This document shows, one piece after another, positions 47,700 through 59,554 of a DNA stretch of 64,000 nt. Source of the DNA: Protopterus annectens (Eukaryota > Chordata > Ceratodontiformes > Protopteridae); assembly GCF_019279795.1 (NCBI RefSeq), contig NC_056735.1, forward strand, positions 1,933,880,199 to 1,933,944,198, read 5' to 3'. The notes below the pieces were generated by a model. That model was not told the DNA's origin. It was given only the letters and a program-made list of their open reading frames with translations, and did not search any database. The position numbers were made by a program, and so were the translations under genes. Each line of letters begins with the position of its first letter. The stretch's first letter is position 1.

Positions 47700-47725
<26 letters not shown>
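45566..47725 (-). repeat. CR1-type 5' UTR with about 257-bp tandem monomers
   Basis: On the plus strand the anchor GTTACAGGAAAG-like occurs at 46,393, 46,647, 46,907, 47,164 and 47,422, giving spacings of 254, 260, 257 and 258 bp. Each monomer also carries CCAATAAACTACAATT, CACTCCCACTGATA, GCTAGAAGGCTT and AGTCCTGGATACAGCAA. The right edge, from 47,440, resembles 46,020-46,100 (AAACAAG, T-run, AGCTAAAACAGC-like), so a longer-order repeat is also present. Tandem monomers upstream of LINE ORF1 act as promoters in several known LINE families; here that role is inferred. Confidence 0.8.

Positions 47726-47744
<19 letters not shown>
47703..47744. repeat. (AT)n microsatellite with T-rich flank
   Basis: About 20 AT units followed by T-runs. 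Confidence 0.95.
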
Positions 47745-47752
<8 letters not shown>

Positions 47753-48004
47753 TGTTTTTTTTTTTGAGGGAGGGAGTACAGCAGGATTAAGAGGCTACAG
47801 GGGTTGTCCTTCTCAAATGCTCTCTTTGTACACAGTAGGAGTGCCTGAAATCAGAATATGATCTCACTGTACTCAGCTGAGTGAGCAAATGAGATAGGTC
47901 CAGAAGGAGTATCCAAATACAAACTTACAAGAGGGGCGGGCAGTTTCAAAGCCACCAAGATTAACATTAAGACAGGGAGGGAGGGTGGGTGGGTGTTGAG
48001 TGGG

Positions 48005-48392
48005 AGAAACACAGTGGAAACAACAAGAGCTAGAATCAATACAGCACCACTATAAATAATAGGCAAGTGTAAAAATACAGCGCAGTGCAAATTAAGTTGC
48101 AAAAAGTATACTTATCAGTTTGGAATAGATTCCAGCTCTGCAGCTCACAGCAAATCTATCAGCTTTCCAGAAGTTCACAGAAATGCAGTCTGCATTGGAA
48201 TTACAGCAATGTGATACACCTCAGGCAATGCCTAACAGCTAGGATGTGGGCTGGCTCAACAACCCCCTCCTTGAAACTAGCTTGAACTACCCTGAGAAAA
48301 AAACACAGTGGAGACAACAAGAGACAGAAACAATACAGCACCACTATAAATAATAGGCAAGTGTATAAATACAGCACAGTGCAAATTAAGCA
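48005..48392. repeat. About 95-bp direct repeat pair, 290 bp apart
   Basis: 48,005-48,103 and 48,296-48,391 share AAACACAGTGGAAACAACAA, ATACAGCACCACTATAAATA and ATAGGCAAGTGTA with a few differences. The 190 bp between them has no recognised content. Confidence 0.88.
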
Positions 48393-48399
48393 TCTGGAG

Positions 48400-49955
48400 C
48401 AATAGCATTAACATCCAAGGTATATTGTGTATATCAGGAATATTGTGTATATCAGGATTGTCTTGTGTTAATCATTGCATTTCAGCTATAATCATTCATG
48501 CTCCTAGGTATGGTGCTGCACACATCTATGACGGTGTAATAGCTGTAGACTACAAATATAATATCTGCAACTGTATACGGGTGAGGTAGCCAACCAAATA
48601 ATCTGATATGGTGTGTAGTCTTCACAGATATTTCCACCCACTAACAGTATATTGTGTACACCTGCATTCTATGTAGCACTGTATAGTTTACCTAGTATCT
48701 CTGTAATGCATTAATCTCATACATGTGTGTTCAACTGTCACTGCATTCAAGTATAAAACTGTAGTACTATTACCAGGTCATATTTTGTTTAGGCAAATAT
48801 CAGTCAGTCAGTAATCAGCAATGGCTCAGTAGCTCATCTTGTTAAATGCTCTGTCTGAAGTATATTTTGCCACACACAGACCAGGGTTTGAATCCAGTGC
48901 CATGTAGTGATAAATATTACTGAATCAGTTATGTATTGATGACAGATGTTCTCTCGACAGGAAATACAGGTAAATGAGTGAAGTAGCCTTATTATGAGTA
49001 AATAATTTGTGTCCTCAGATTTAACAGCCTGTAACAGCATTGACCAGGAATGTGATAAGACTTCATAAAAAGAAAGGCAAAGAGTACAGTAATAATAAAA
49101 TAAAATAAATAAAATGTGTATTCTTGGTATGGCTGTATGCCTGGAGTGTCTGTGAAAGTTTGCTGAAGTCCTATCCCCATGCCAGCCAAAGTAGGCATGA
49201 TAGTTGTTTACTCTCTGTACTGTACACATACATGTCTCTCAAGTGTCACACTGTCACAGAATGTAATTACTGTTGCATAATCCCTCTGCTACAGATGTAT
49301 CATCAACATGATTATGTCATTAGCAGAGTCACACTACATCGGTCCACAGTACAGGCTGGTAGTTATATAGGTCCACCTGATGTGTAAGTGTTCTCTGTAG
49401 TTGTGTACCTGTAGGTGTTACTGATTGGTCCATACTGTCCCATATGGATAGATTAAGAGGTATGTACGTGCTACAACAGCTATAGGGCACTGTTAAATAT
49501 AAAGGAAGGACAGACCTGTAGAGTATATAGCAGTACTGTTGTAAACTATATAGCCTACAGCATTATTAATGAACTGTATTTCTCTCTCCCCACCCCTTAT
49601 CTTCATCTAAATTTATTATTGTTATTCATTGGTTATGGTTTACTATTAACATATGTTGTCTTCTAAATTTTTATTTTGGGGCATGTGTTTTATTATTGTA
49701 TTGTATTACAATGGTTACATATTAACATATCTTGTTGAATTACCCATGTTGTTGTCCTTATGCCATAACTGTTACTGGCATGCTGTTAATATACTGACTG
49801 TTATGTTATTTATAGTTGTGTTCCATATAAAATGCATTGATATGTTAATGGGTTATTTCCAATGTTCTAGATTCTGTTATAACTGACAAAATGTTTTGTT
49901 CATAACTGACCTATACAGATTGCTATACCTCTATCACCACAGCATGACAGGGTAG
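48400..49955. other. Mostly unrecognised; one SINE-like head
   Basis: Apart from the SINE-like head at 48,824-48,905 I see no supported gene. Several short open frames lack motifs. Confidence 0.4.
48824..48905 (+). repeat. tRNA-derived SINE head
   Basis: GGCTCAGTAGCTCATCTTG (box A) and CCAGGGTTTGAATCCAG (box B; the core is a close match to the consensus). The same head, more decayed, is at 51,962-52,042 (ACTCAGTAGCTCAATCTGTT), so this is a repeated family. Confidence 0.6.
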
Positions 49956-49959
49956 GCTG

Positions 49960-50880
<921 letters not shown>

Positions 50881-51134
50881 TTTAGACAAATCTAGCAAGT
50901 AAGGCTAGCACCAAATGGAGGGGAGTTTTCTTGGGCCTTGGCACTTGCCGTACTTGCGAGGAGTTTGGACTGAGTACTACTGTTTAAATTTTTAGCACGG
51001 GTTTGCACAGAACTAAGAGGTGTGCTGCACAAACCAGTGCAAACATGATTAAATGTGTTTTAATCTGCCTTAATTTCTAATGATTGTCTGTATTTCTGAC
51101 AGTGTTAGGCACATCTGCAAAATAATCACCCTTG

Positions 51135-51202
51135 CCAAGTCTCAGACATGGGCCTCTGTCAACTACTGCATAGTTCATTAACCCACTAGGCTATTCAGCT
51201 CT
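51135..51202 (-). repeat. tRNA-like SINE head (minus strand), candidate
   Basis: The reverse complement gives AATAGCCTAGTGGGTTAATG (box A) and a weak CCCATGTCTGAGACTT in the box B position. Confidence 0.4.
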
Positions 51203-51533
51203 TAATTAAAACAGATGTTTCCAGCAAAATATACAGATTGCCACTGACAGAGTGCAAGCACATCTAATGGGAAAAATGGAAGTGTACCTAGGACTCTGAT
51301 GGAAAAAGTGCACCAATACACAACCAAATAAATAATAATGCATGTATGTGAGTCCTGGGATAGCAGGAAAATGTACCCTTTTATCAGCAACATCTTTAAA
51401 TACACCTGCTAAGGCACTAATTGCAAAGTACATGTGTGCAACTGAGACCCTGCTGCAGAATAACTGCCTTTGACAGGCATGCACATAATGATGGATGCAG
51501 ACAACGTGTGTCACAGACTGTACATATGCACAT

Positions 51534-51923
51534 GGGTCTACTTCAGTAGACTGAAAGTTCACTTACCTGACAAGTGCAGAACACTGACATCCCAGAACAC
51601 CAACTTCCTACTCTAGGTAAGTAACTTCTTGGCCACCCTGTTGAATTTGCCCCTTACTCTCGGAGTAGTGTGATCTCAGAGTTGGTATATTTAGTTAGGG
51701 GGTTGGGGGACGCTGCCCCCCACATTGGGGGCATTTGGTCAAAACCTCCACATGGATGGGTTTACTTTTCTTTGGTTTTACTATTTTTTCATGACTGCCA
51801 AGTTGTTACTTACTTGGAGTGGGAAGTCAGTGTTTCAGGATGTCAATGTTCTGCTGCTGTTGGCCTTTTCATCCTAGCTAACTGAAATCAGGTAAGTGAA
51901 CTTTCGGTCTACTGAAGTAAACC
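51534..51923. mobile_element. Foldback/MULE-like MITE with 9-bp target duplication (shared core copy 2)
   Basis: Long inverted ends: GGGTCTACTTCAGTAGAC at the left, against GGTTTACTTCAGTAGACC from the reversed right end, continuing through AAAGTTCACTTACCTGA and TTGACATCC-like to GTAAGTAAC, about 90 bp per arm. The right arm carries about 30 extra bp. The outer 16 bp of each arm is itself a small hairpin (GTCTAC-TTCA-GTAGAC). TATGCACAT occurs immediately outside both ends (51,525-51,533 and 51,924-51,932), a perfect 9-bp target-site duplication. The core at 51,668-51,751 is the shared GTTGGTATATTTAG plus G-run segment. A 9-bp duplication with long inverted ends fits Mutator-like elements. Confidence 0.85.
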
Positions 51924-51961
51924 TATGCACATACATCTTGCAAATACACCTACTGCAGTAC

Positions 51962-52042
51962 AGACTCAGTAGCTCAATCTGTTAAATGCCTTGCATGCTG
52001 CACATTTTATCACCCAGAGTCACATTGTGAACACAGCAAGTA
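51962..52042 (+). repeat. tRNA-derived SINE head, decayed
   Basis: GACTCAGTAGCTCAATCTGT matches the head at 48,824. Its box B position reads CATTGTGAACAC. Confidence 0.45.
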
Positions 52043-52044
52043 AT

Positions 52045-54195
52045 GACTGAGTCATGCAATTTTAACTCATACATGTTGCTACTACTGAATTAACTGCTAC
52101 CCATGTTTGCAAGTCAAAGGCCTGTTAGTAAGGACACACTTCACATAGTCATATAGCCTAAGTATATGTCAACTACTACTCTGTAATTGGCACTGTTGCA
52201 TAACAGATGTACCTTAAGCACATGCCTTGACTGGACTGTAAACAACAGAGCTGACACTGCTGCCTCAGTTACACATACAGCTTGCTGTCCTCTAAAGTGC
52301 TCTCACTCCCCCTATGTGTCCTAGGCTGCAACCTGGAACATACACAGTTGTATGCTAAAATAGCTGCTATAGACCTACCATACCTCACAACCCCCTAGAA
52401 CAAGGGATCCAAACAAAACCATACATAAAGGGTGGAGGGAAAGGTCTAGCGGCAGGGATATGCTTTCACAGTTTGCTCTTAAAAAGATAGTGAGCTGAAA
52501 GTATAGCAGCTACTGCATCAGCATGCATATTCTGCTGGGTATGACATCTGACTCTTACGTCTCTGACTCCTTACTGACCACAACCCACAATGTTTACCAC
52601 TGAACTACAAGATAATCACAATGTTATGGGGCAATGGCCAAACATAGCATGTAAAACTGTGGACATACCTCATAGATCTCAACAGTGGACAGGATTTGTA
52701 CCTACCATCTGTGATGCTGTAGTCTCCCCACTTCACTAATGCCCATCTCAAAGACTAAGAAAGGTGCCAAAGCCTACATAAAGGCCTTAAATATTGCACT
52801 GTGGTGCCTTGTCATTGGCTAACGAAAGTGCAACCCAGCTGTTTTCAATGCAATTAGCAAGTCTGAGCCACAGATTGGTGCACAGGCAATCACCTGTTAA
52901 TCAGCATTACCTACAAGAGGCAATCAACTGCTTAGTGGGAATAGGTCTGTATGTTTCTTTACTCAGACAGACAATGGTTTTGCAAGCTATTTGCAGAGGT
53001 TCTGGTCAAAATAGGAGCACTTCACTCTACCAGGTATGTAATACATGTCCTCATATAATGGGATGCAGATGGGAAGATGGAAGTATGGGGAATAGGGATT
53101 ACAACAATAGGCCTGTAGTACATCTATGGTATTGACATGTTGGTGATACTCAGCTGTCTGACAGATACAAGCAGGCCTTTCAGCTGTCCCTGATTTGAAT
53201 CAAATCACAGCTCTGTCCCTGTTACTCCCTCCCACAATGGCTGGCTGTTGTAGGAAAGCTAGTGGATTATGACTTAGACATATTGACAATAAGTAAGGGT
53301 GTACACAGCTATAATATGAAATGATGTACTGTAATTCACCTCCTCTCAGTCTGTCAATGTCACACAAAAATAGTTCTGACATGGTAAAGGTATCCTTGAC
53401 TGCCCCTGATGTACTCTGGGTAGGTCAGTGTTTTGTTGACATTTGTACCTCATTGAATAAGAGCTATGGCTAACATACCTGTCAACCCCTTACAGCAGGA
53501 ATTCAGGTCATAAACATAATTAGTGGGGGGAAACAGGCCAAACTCAGTGACAGAGTATATTTTTGGCCATACAAAGTAAGAGTAAGAATAGACTAACAGA
53601 TATTACTGTAGCAAAAGTGTTTTCTGGGGAGGGGGGGTCTGGCGTGTGACAGCCAGATTCTCTATATTATGAAAACAACTATCAATGACTGGCTAACCAT
53701 TTGTCAGACATCCACATATGTGTGCCAAAATGACCACATTTATGAGGTATATGTTCACATTCCAAAAAAATATCTGTGTAGTGAAGAGGTATGATGCCTG
53801 CAAGAAAGATATACTACAGAAGGTTTACATTGCTGTCTGTCATTGTCGTGCACTATATTGCTGAATTGTCCCAATATAGTTGTTGTAATAGCATACAGCT
53901 ATTTGTCTGATAGTGGCTGTATATCATAGTAGTAGGACTTTGCCTGTAGGGTAGACATCATAGTAGACAGCAGTGATGGGGTAGAGATATACAACAGACT
54001 CTGTCATGGCACACAGGGAGATAACCAGTATTGCTAGTATCTTGGTGATAGTCACACATGCAGTGTGTTGATAAACTGTGGGGTATGATGTGTGAGGGAG
54101 CAGTGGGTAGTGCAGTCCATTTTAGATGTGCAGGGTCTGTACATTGCAGATATCCATGTATCTCATCTTGTAATGTGCTCCCCTGTTGTTATCGT
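52045..54195. other. Mostly unrecognised; one weak tRNA-like relic
   Basis: A possible minus-strand tRNA-like head is near 52,545-52,610 (TAGTTCAGTGGTAAAC as box A in reverse). A 113-codon frame at 52,794-53,135 has no recognisable motif. If the Harbinger gene pair to the right has a left terminus, it may lie here, but I could not identify it. Confidence 0.4.
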
Positions 54196-54200
54196 GCAGA

Positions 54201-56208
54201 TACAATGTATCGACAAAGACATCCTCCATTTTCATATGCAGAAAATGACACTATAGTGGATGCCCTCAGACTCACCCATCACATGCTGCTGTTGCCGCAA
54301 TCAAGAACAGCGGGCAGCATTGTCGGCTGACCTTGTAAGGGCTATTAATGATATTGGCCAACAGGACAAGACCTATGAGCAGGTTTGACACAGGGCCACA
54401 GACATGCTCAATGCCTGCAACACAACAGCCACTCTCAGCCACAGAGGAATTCCTGGTGAACCTAGGAGCAACCAATTCTCCCAGCCAGCCATCATGACAT
54501 ACATCCTTGAAATGGTGCCATAGCTTCCACATCAGAGTAGCGTCCAGGTAAGCCAACCCTATTCGCCAGTATAATACATTTGCAGTCAGTGTGGCAGGCT
54601 CTACAGACCAGAACATGGGTGTCAGGTCTATCTACATTGGAGGGGGTAGGGTTGGCTTTCCACCACAGTTGTGCACACTTACCCAGAATAGTAGCAATAT
54701 AGCCGGTATCACATTAGCTACTGTACTTGTGGATATCCGACCATATTACCTTGCAAAACCGCAACATTTGGTGTTGCTGACAATAGTCTCCCGCACCTTT
54801 TCACAGGTACATCAGGTGTGGTTGGAGGTCATGGTCCTGTACCTGGTAAGTGTCATACTGTTGTTTTGCCTGTTCAGATATACCCTATGAATGTTAAGGG
54901 CTACAATTTTGCTGTTTGCACAAGTTTTCTCCTTATCTAGAGTAGAATAATTGTATGGAGCAGGTAACTACAGTGCATAGCCTAAGGAATGACAGGTGTG
55001 TTTTTGTAAAAACATTAACTTGTTTGCAATTATAGTTATACGCAACTATGCAGCCTGCTATACATGAAACAATTACTCCAAGATGCCCATTCAAACACAA
55101 TAGGGGGAAGTTACACACCTGATGCAGTGGTATTGTAACATACATAGCATTGTCAAGATAGGAGTACTGGGTTTAATGTGTATTTGTCACATACACTGTC
55201 ATATTGCATACCTCACAGGTGTATTGAACTGGCAATGTAACCCGGATGTAGCTGACATGCATGCTATACAGGGCCTGGGCTGTCTGTGCATGTTGTTCTG
55301 GGTATGTGGGCAAGTGTATTGTGCATGGGACCAGAGCTGAGAAGATGTGGGACATGTGATGCAGTTGTGGATCCTCATCTGTATAAGTCTGTGTGGATTA
55401 CCATACATAATAGTGCGGGTGGTAATGTACTGCTTTTGTCTTGCTTCCCACAGGTGAAAAGGAGGGTTGGAGTCTGTTCCTCTCACAACCTGATGTCAAT
55501 GTCACATCAGACTCTGATGATGATGATGGTGGCCATAGCGAGGCCCAGGTGAGGTTATTGGTGGCTGACTCTTTCCCAGAGGTTGACATCCCTCCCCTGC
55601 CCCCATTGTCCCTGCACACAGTCAGTATGCTCACACATACCCAGTCACCAGAGGCCACAGATATTGGACAGTCAGAGGGTGGTAACATAGTACAGGGCAG
55701 TGTGAGAACTATGGCATCATTGAGTGTAGACACTGGCCATAGCCAGACAGCTGGTGAGGTCCCACACAATCAGCTTGACAGGGGTGCTCAAAGGAGGACT
55801 GCTGACCATCCACTTCCTGTTGCAATTGTCACATCATGGGTCCATAAATGCATGTTTCAAGCTGTCATGGAGGCACAAACATGAGTTGAACGTAACACCA
55901 GATGGATGCTTAAGGTTATGGATGCAGGACAGTCTAACATCTATGACTGCCTCCACTGCATTGGTAATACCATGGAACATTTCACTGATGTAGTGGACAG
56001 AAAGTGGGCTCAGATCATGTCTGTCTTTGACCACACATTGTCTGTGTTGGAACATGTGGTTGGGGTTGGGCATCAGACACGTATACAAAGGACAGCAACA
56101 GCATCTGTTGGTAGTACACATGGCCATGCACACTCAAGTTCCTGTTGTGGCTGCACCTCCAGTGCTACAGAGGAAGGTGTGCTGTCCACACCATGATGTG
56201 GAAAGCCA
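54201..56208 (+). pseudogene. Harbinger Myb/SANT-like accessory gene, spliced, broken
   Basis: The exon starts after a TCGTGCAG acceptor with ATG at 54,206 (MYRQRHPPFSYAENDTIVDA, then a HHMLL helix). After a one-base shift near 54,300 it reads QRAALSADLVRAINDIGQQ then KTYEQV, a stop, and HRATDM: the two later helices of a Myb/SANT domain. A CCAG/GTAAGCC donor lies at about 54,549. A short exon at 54,807-54,846 is bounded by TTTTCACAG and GTAAGTG. A last exon after CTTCCCACAG at 55,453 encodes an acidic and Ser/Pro-rich region (SDSDDDDGG) and, after a shift near 55,880, MDAGQSNIYDCLHCIGNTME, a likely C-terminal helical segment. In this family the Myb partner cooperates with the transposase, which lies convergently at 61.7-62.87 kb. 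Confidence 0.65.
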
Positions 56209-57169
56209 TGGGCAAGTGGTCTTGGGCGATCCCATGGGGCACACTGCCCCAGCAGACAGCAGTCACTGTCATGTACTAGCACCACATCTTACCTTGGGCA
56301 TGGTGCTGCCCATGCTACTCATGAAGGAGCCAGGTCCTGTGTTTGTGACTAGAGATGGTAAACTGTCCACTCTACCATGTACTGTTCACAGTTAACCACC
56401 ATACTCATGTGTAGGGCTAGCACTGAGATTGACTGTGTACACACACACACACACACACTCCAACTCCACTGTCACATGCAGGTCACTTACAGCCACACAC
56501 AGCACCACTCCATGACCCATGTCAACAGCACCCCTTCCTGATTCATACACATGCTGTCAACTGTTTGGCACAGCCTAGGCCTCCGGCACAACCACACCAT
56601 ACCCTGTGAATGTGATGAACGTGTGCCACATCCCTGCCATCCATGCCATTGCTATGGGGACCTGCATATATGTGTCTGATGTACAGGGTGACCATATAAC
56701 TTTACATGTGTTTGTGTAGTGCAGTAGTGTTATGCCATGGCAGTTGTTGTGGGCCACAGCAGGTAATGTATTCTGGCATGTGTCAGGAGTACACATCAAA
56801 CGTTTATCTTTCTTGTCTGACAGCACACTTGCAGTAGTTTTACAGAATGACAGGTGTGTCATGGAGGTCATGGAGCTGTGTATGTTTTTGTCCCAGGAGT
56901 CTGTGTGATGCAACTATGGACACATGCAGAAATACAGTAGCACAGGATGGTGAGGCAGCACAGCAGAGATATGATGTGAACAAGGTATGCCAATATATGT
57001 GCATGGCTCTCTAGGTGCATATGTGTAGAACATTGTGTCAGGGACAATGGGAACAGTCGGTGTCAACATGTATAAATACCCTGTGACACACTCTACTATC
57101 CTTGATATATATCACCTGGGCAGTCTGCACGTACAACTGTAGATGGTGGTGGACATCAATTTTGCTGAT

Positions 57170-57275
57170 GTAAGGTGGGCAGCCAGCATCTAGTCACAGG
57201 GGCATAAAATGCAGAACCAATGCATAGGGAGGGGTAGACCTTATGGGCATGTGTCTAGTGCTGTTGGGGACATAG

Positions 57276-57327
<52 letters not shown>

Positions 57328-57570
57328 GGGCAAGTTCAATGCTGTGAGAGTAGAACCCCTCCCTACCTAGCTTGCAGTATTATCACATGCACCATGCTGT
57401 TTATCTCCTATTGCATTGTCAGCTAGTGCTCTTAAGTTGGTGCTGAGACCAGCAGCTAGTCAGGGGGAGTAAAATGGATACACAAGTTGAATGCTGTGAG
57501 AGTAGAACCCCTACATATCTAGCATAACACACTAGAGCTCTCAGTACTTATTGCATGCAGCATATATTCA

Positions 57571-57609
<39 letters not shown>

Positions 57610-57857
57610 TTGGATGTTGTGAGATTAGAACTCCTACTTAACTAGTATTACAGACTACAGCTCGCAGTACTTATAGCATGCACCACACTGTTTATCTGTT
57701 ACTACACTTTCAGCCAGTGCTCTTAAAGTGGATGACATCAGCAGGCCTTGTAACAGAGGCCAATGTTGAGCCCAGCAGCTAGTCAGTGGGTGTAAAATGC
57801 ATAACCATTGCACAGAGATGCCAAGGGAATATATTCTCTGACACACTCAGACACACT

Positions 57858-57904
<47 letters not shown>

Positions 57905-58255
57905 GGATGTTGTGAGATTAGAACCCATACCTAACTAGTTTTATACATTATAGCTCACAGTACTTATCACATGTGCCACACTGTTTAATAACAGCTACTA
58001 CACCTTCCGCCAGGGCTATTAAGGTGGATGACATCAGTGGGTCATGTAGAGTATGGAATTTAGAAGCCAGCAGCTAATCACAGGGCCAAAAATACATACC
58101 ATTGCCTGGAGACAGCATATATGAGCATGTCCATAGTGCTGTGAGTGGATATATTGATACAAACACAAAGTTGGAGGATGTGAGATTAGAACTCCTACCT
58201 AACTAGTATTACATACTGTAGCTCACAGTACCTATCACATGTGCCACAGGTTATG
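57170..58255 (-). repeat. Tandem array, 270-295-bp unit, with embedded CA tracts and tRNA-like segment
   Basis: The anchor GTGAGATTAGAAC or GTGAGAGTAGAAC occurs at about 57,345, 57,495, 57,615, 57,910 and 58,182. Full units also contain CCAGCAGCTAGTCA, AAAATGCATAACCATTG, and CACATGTGCCACACTG, then a (CA)n tract (57,278-57,326, 57,577-57,605, 57,860-57,901). On the minus strand each unit reads TGTGATAAGTACTGTGAGC followed by GGTATGGGTTCTAATCTC, i.e. a box A-like and box B-like pair. The last unit lacks a CA tract. Confidence 0.78.
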
Positions 58256-58682
58256 TCTGTTGTATATGTTGATGCAAGCACAGTACGTGTTGAGTACACT
58301 AAGTGACCTTGTGTTAGACAGCATATGTATATCAGCATATCTAGTGTCCTGGGAGTGGGCTATCTGTTAATACCCCTGCTATGTGTGTACAGTTACCAGT
58401 ATCGCCATGTCTGACCGGTTGCAGTTTTGTAGGTGGACAATTGGCCAGTGACAATATGGCCTGTCCAAGTCCTGCATTGCAACCATTGCACATTACACCA
58501 CCTGATCACTGTCGTCTGTCTACAGGGTGACATTCAACAGGCACAGGGTTCTGGGGTGAGTGGATTATGTCTTTTTGTGGGCTTGGTCTGTTACCTTTAG
58601 ACAACTGTTGTGATGTGTAGGTGCAGATAACCCCAGCATTCTGTGTGTAAGTGGGGACAGTCGTACACCTCTCACATATATA

Positions 58683-58684
<2 letters not shown>

Positions 58685-58751
<67 letters not shown>
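58685..58751. repeat. (GT)n microsatellite abutting a foldback element
   Basis: About 33 GT units ending 5 bp before the inverted end of the element at 58,757. Confidence 0.96.
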
Positions 58752-58752
<1 letters not shown>

Positions 58753-58756
58753 TATT

Positions 58757-59081
58757 CACTTTATAATCTCGAAATACTGAAAGGTCAAATCTCTGTATCT
58801 CTAGACCATAAAGTCGAATCTTCAAAATAGCGAAAGTGCATAATCGTGAATCTGACTAAGTCGAATTCGCACTTATGGCTTTACGTTATGTGACATATAG
58901 TGCATTGTGTGGATAGTGTCTGGTGTAGTGTGTGGATTTAAGCAGAATTTAAGGTACGCGAGTGCTTTGTAAGGGTTATGGTAGGTGTATGCATGTATGT
59001 GAGTGTGTTTGTAAGTTGTACATGTGGGTTAGGCTAGGCAGGTAATAGTATGAGTGTTTAAGTGTTGGATGTGGTGGTGTT

Positions 59082-59147
<66 letters not shown>

Positions 59148-59501
59148 AGGGACTATAGAATGTCTGGGTGTGAGTTTACTGTCTTTTTCTGTTTGTGAGA
59201 TCTGGGATTTACTATATATAAGTAGAGGAGGTTTGAGGGGTACAGCCCCCATTCATGGGGGGTGCAGGGGTGCTTGCCTCCTTGCTTATATGTAGTGTAG
59301 GTTTGTAGATGTGTGGTGTTATGGTGTTATGTGTTTTTTTTTTTTTTTGTAGTGTGGGTATTGTGGTGTATGGGTGGTTTGGTGTATGGTTTGCGTTTGT
59401 AATTTGAAGTTTCGCAGTTTTGGGCTGTCAGTGTTTTGTGGATTTGACTTTATGGTCTCGAGATACTGAAATTTGACCTTTCAGTATTTCGAGATTATAA
59501 A

Positions 59502-59504
<3 letters not shown>
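58757..59504. mobile_element. Foldback/MITE-like element (shared core copy 3)
   Basis: Terminal inverted repeats of about 65 bp start CACTTTATAATCTCGAAATA. Each end can also fold on itself: 58,759-58,813 and 59,448-59,502 pair CTTTATAATCTCGAAATACT with a local inverted copy. The centre has a 60-bp GT tract (59,085-59,146) and a diverged core (GATCTGGGATTTACTATATA then TAAGTAG, G-runs and AGCCCCCAT, 59,195-59,282). The left end abuts a GT tract and the right end an AT tract. Confidence 0.75.

Positions 59505-59553
<49 letters not shown>
59505..59553. repeat. (AT)n microsatellite between two foldback elements
   Basis: About 24 AT units separate elements 3 and 4. Confidence 0.95.

Positions 59554-59554
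<1 letters not shown>

Larger units (their letters stand above)
41645..47725 (-). mobile_element. CR1/L2-type LINE copy 2, near full length
   Basis: Minus-strand element. The 3' tail, repeated AGGTTCATAGG on the plus strand, is at 41,658-41,690. ORF2 spans about 44,567 to 41,740, ORF1 about 45,565 to 44,585, and an extended 5' UTR made largely of 257-bp monomers reaches at least 47,440. It is collinear with copy 1 (9.7-13.5 kb), with the same ORF1 esterase and ORF2 motifs. Stops and frameshifts show it is inactive. It lies within the Harbinger-like element that begins at 39.8 kb. Confidence 0.87.

Noticed and set aside
50935-51075. Possible Harbinger right terminus (TTTTAATCTGCC end with TTA after it)
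   Set aside because: It resembles a terminus in composition, but I could not align it with the left end at 39.8 kb.
52794-53135. Open frame of 113 codons near the Harbinger genes
   Set aside because: No match to transposase or Myb-like motifs that I can recognise; not conserved at the related loci.
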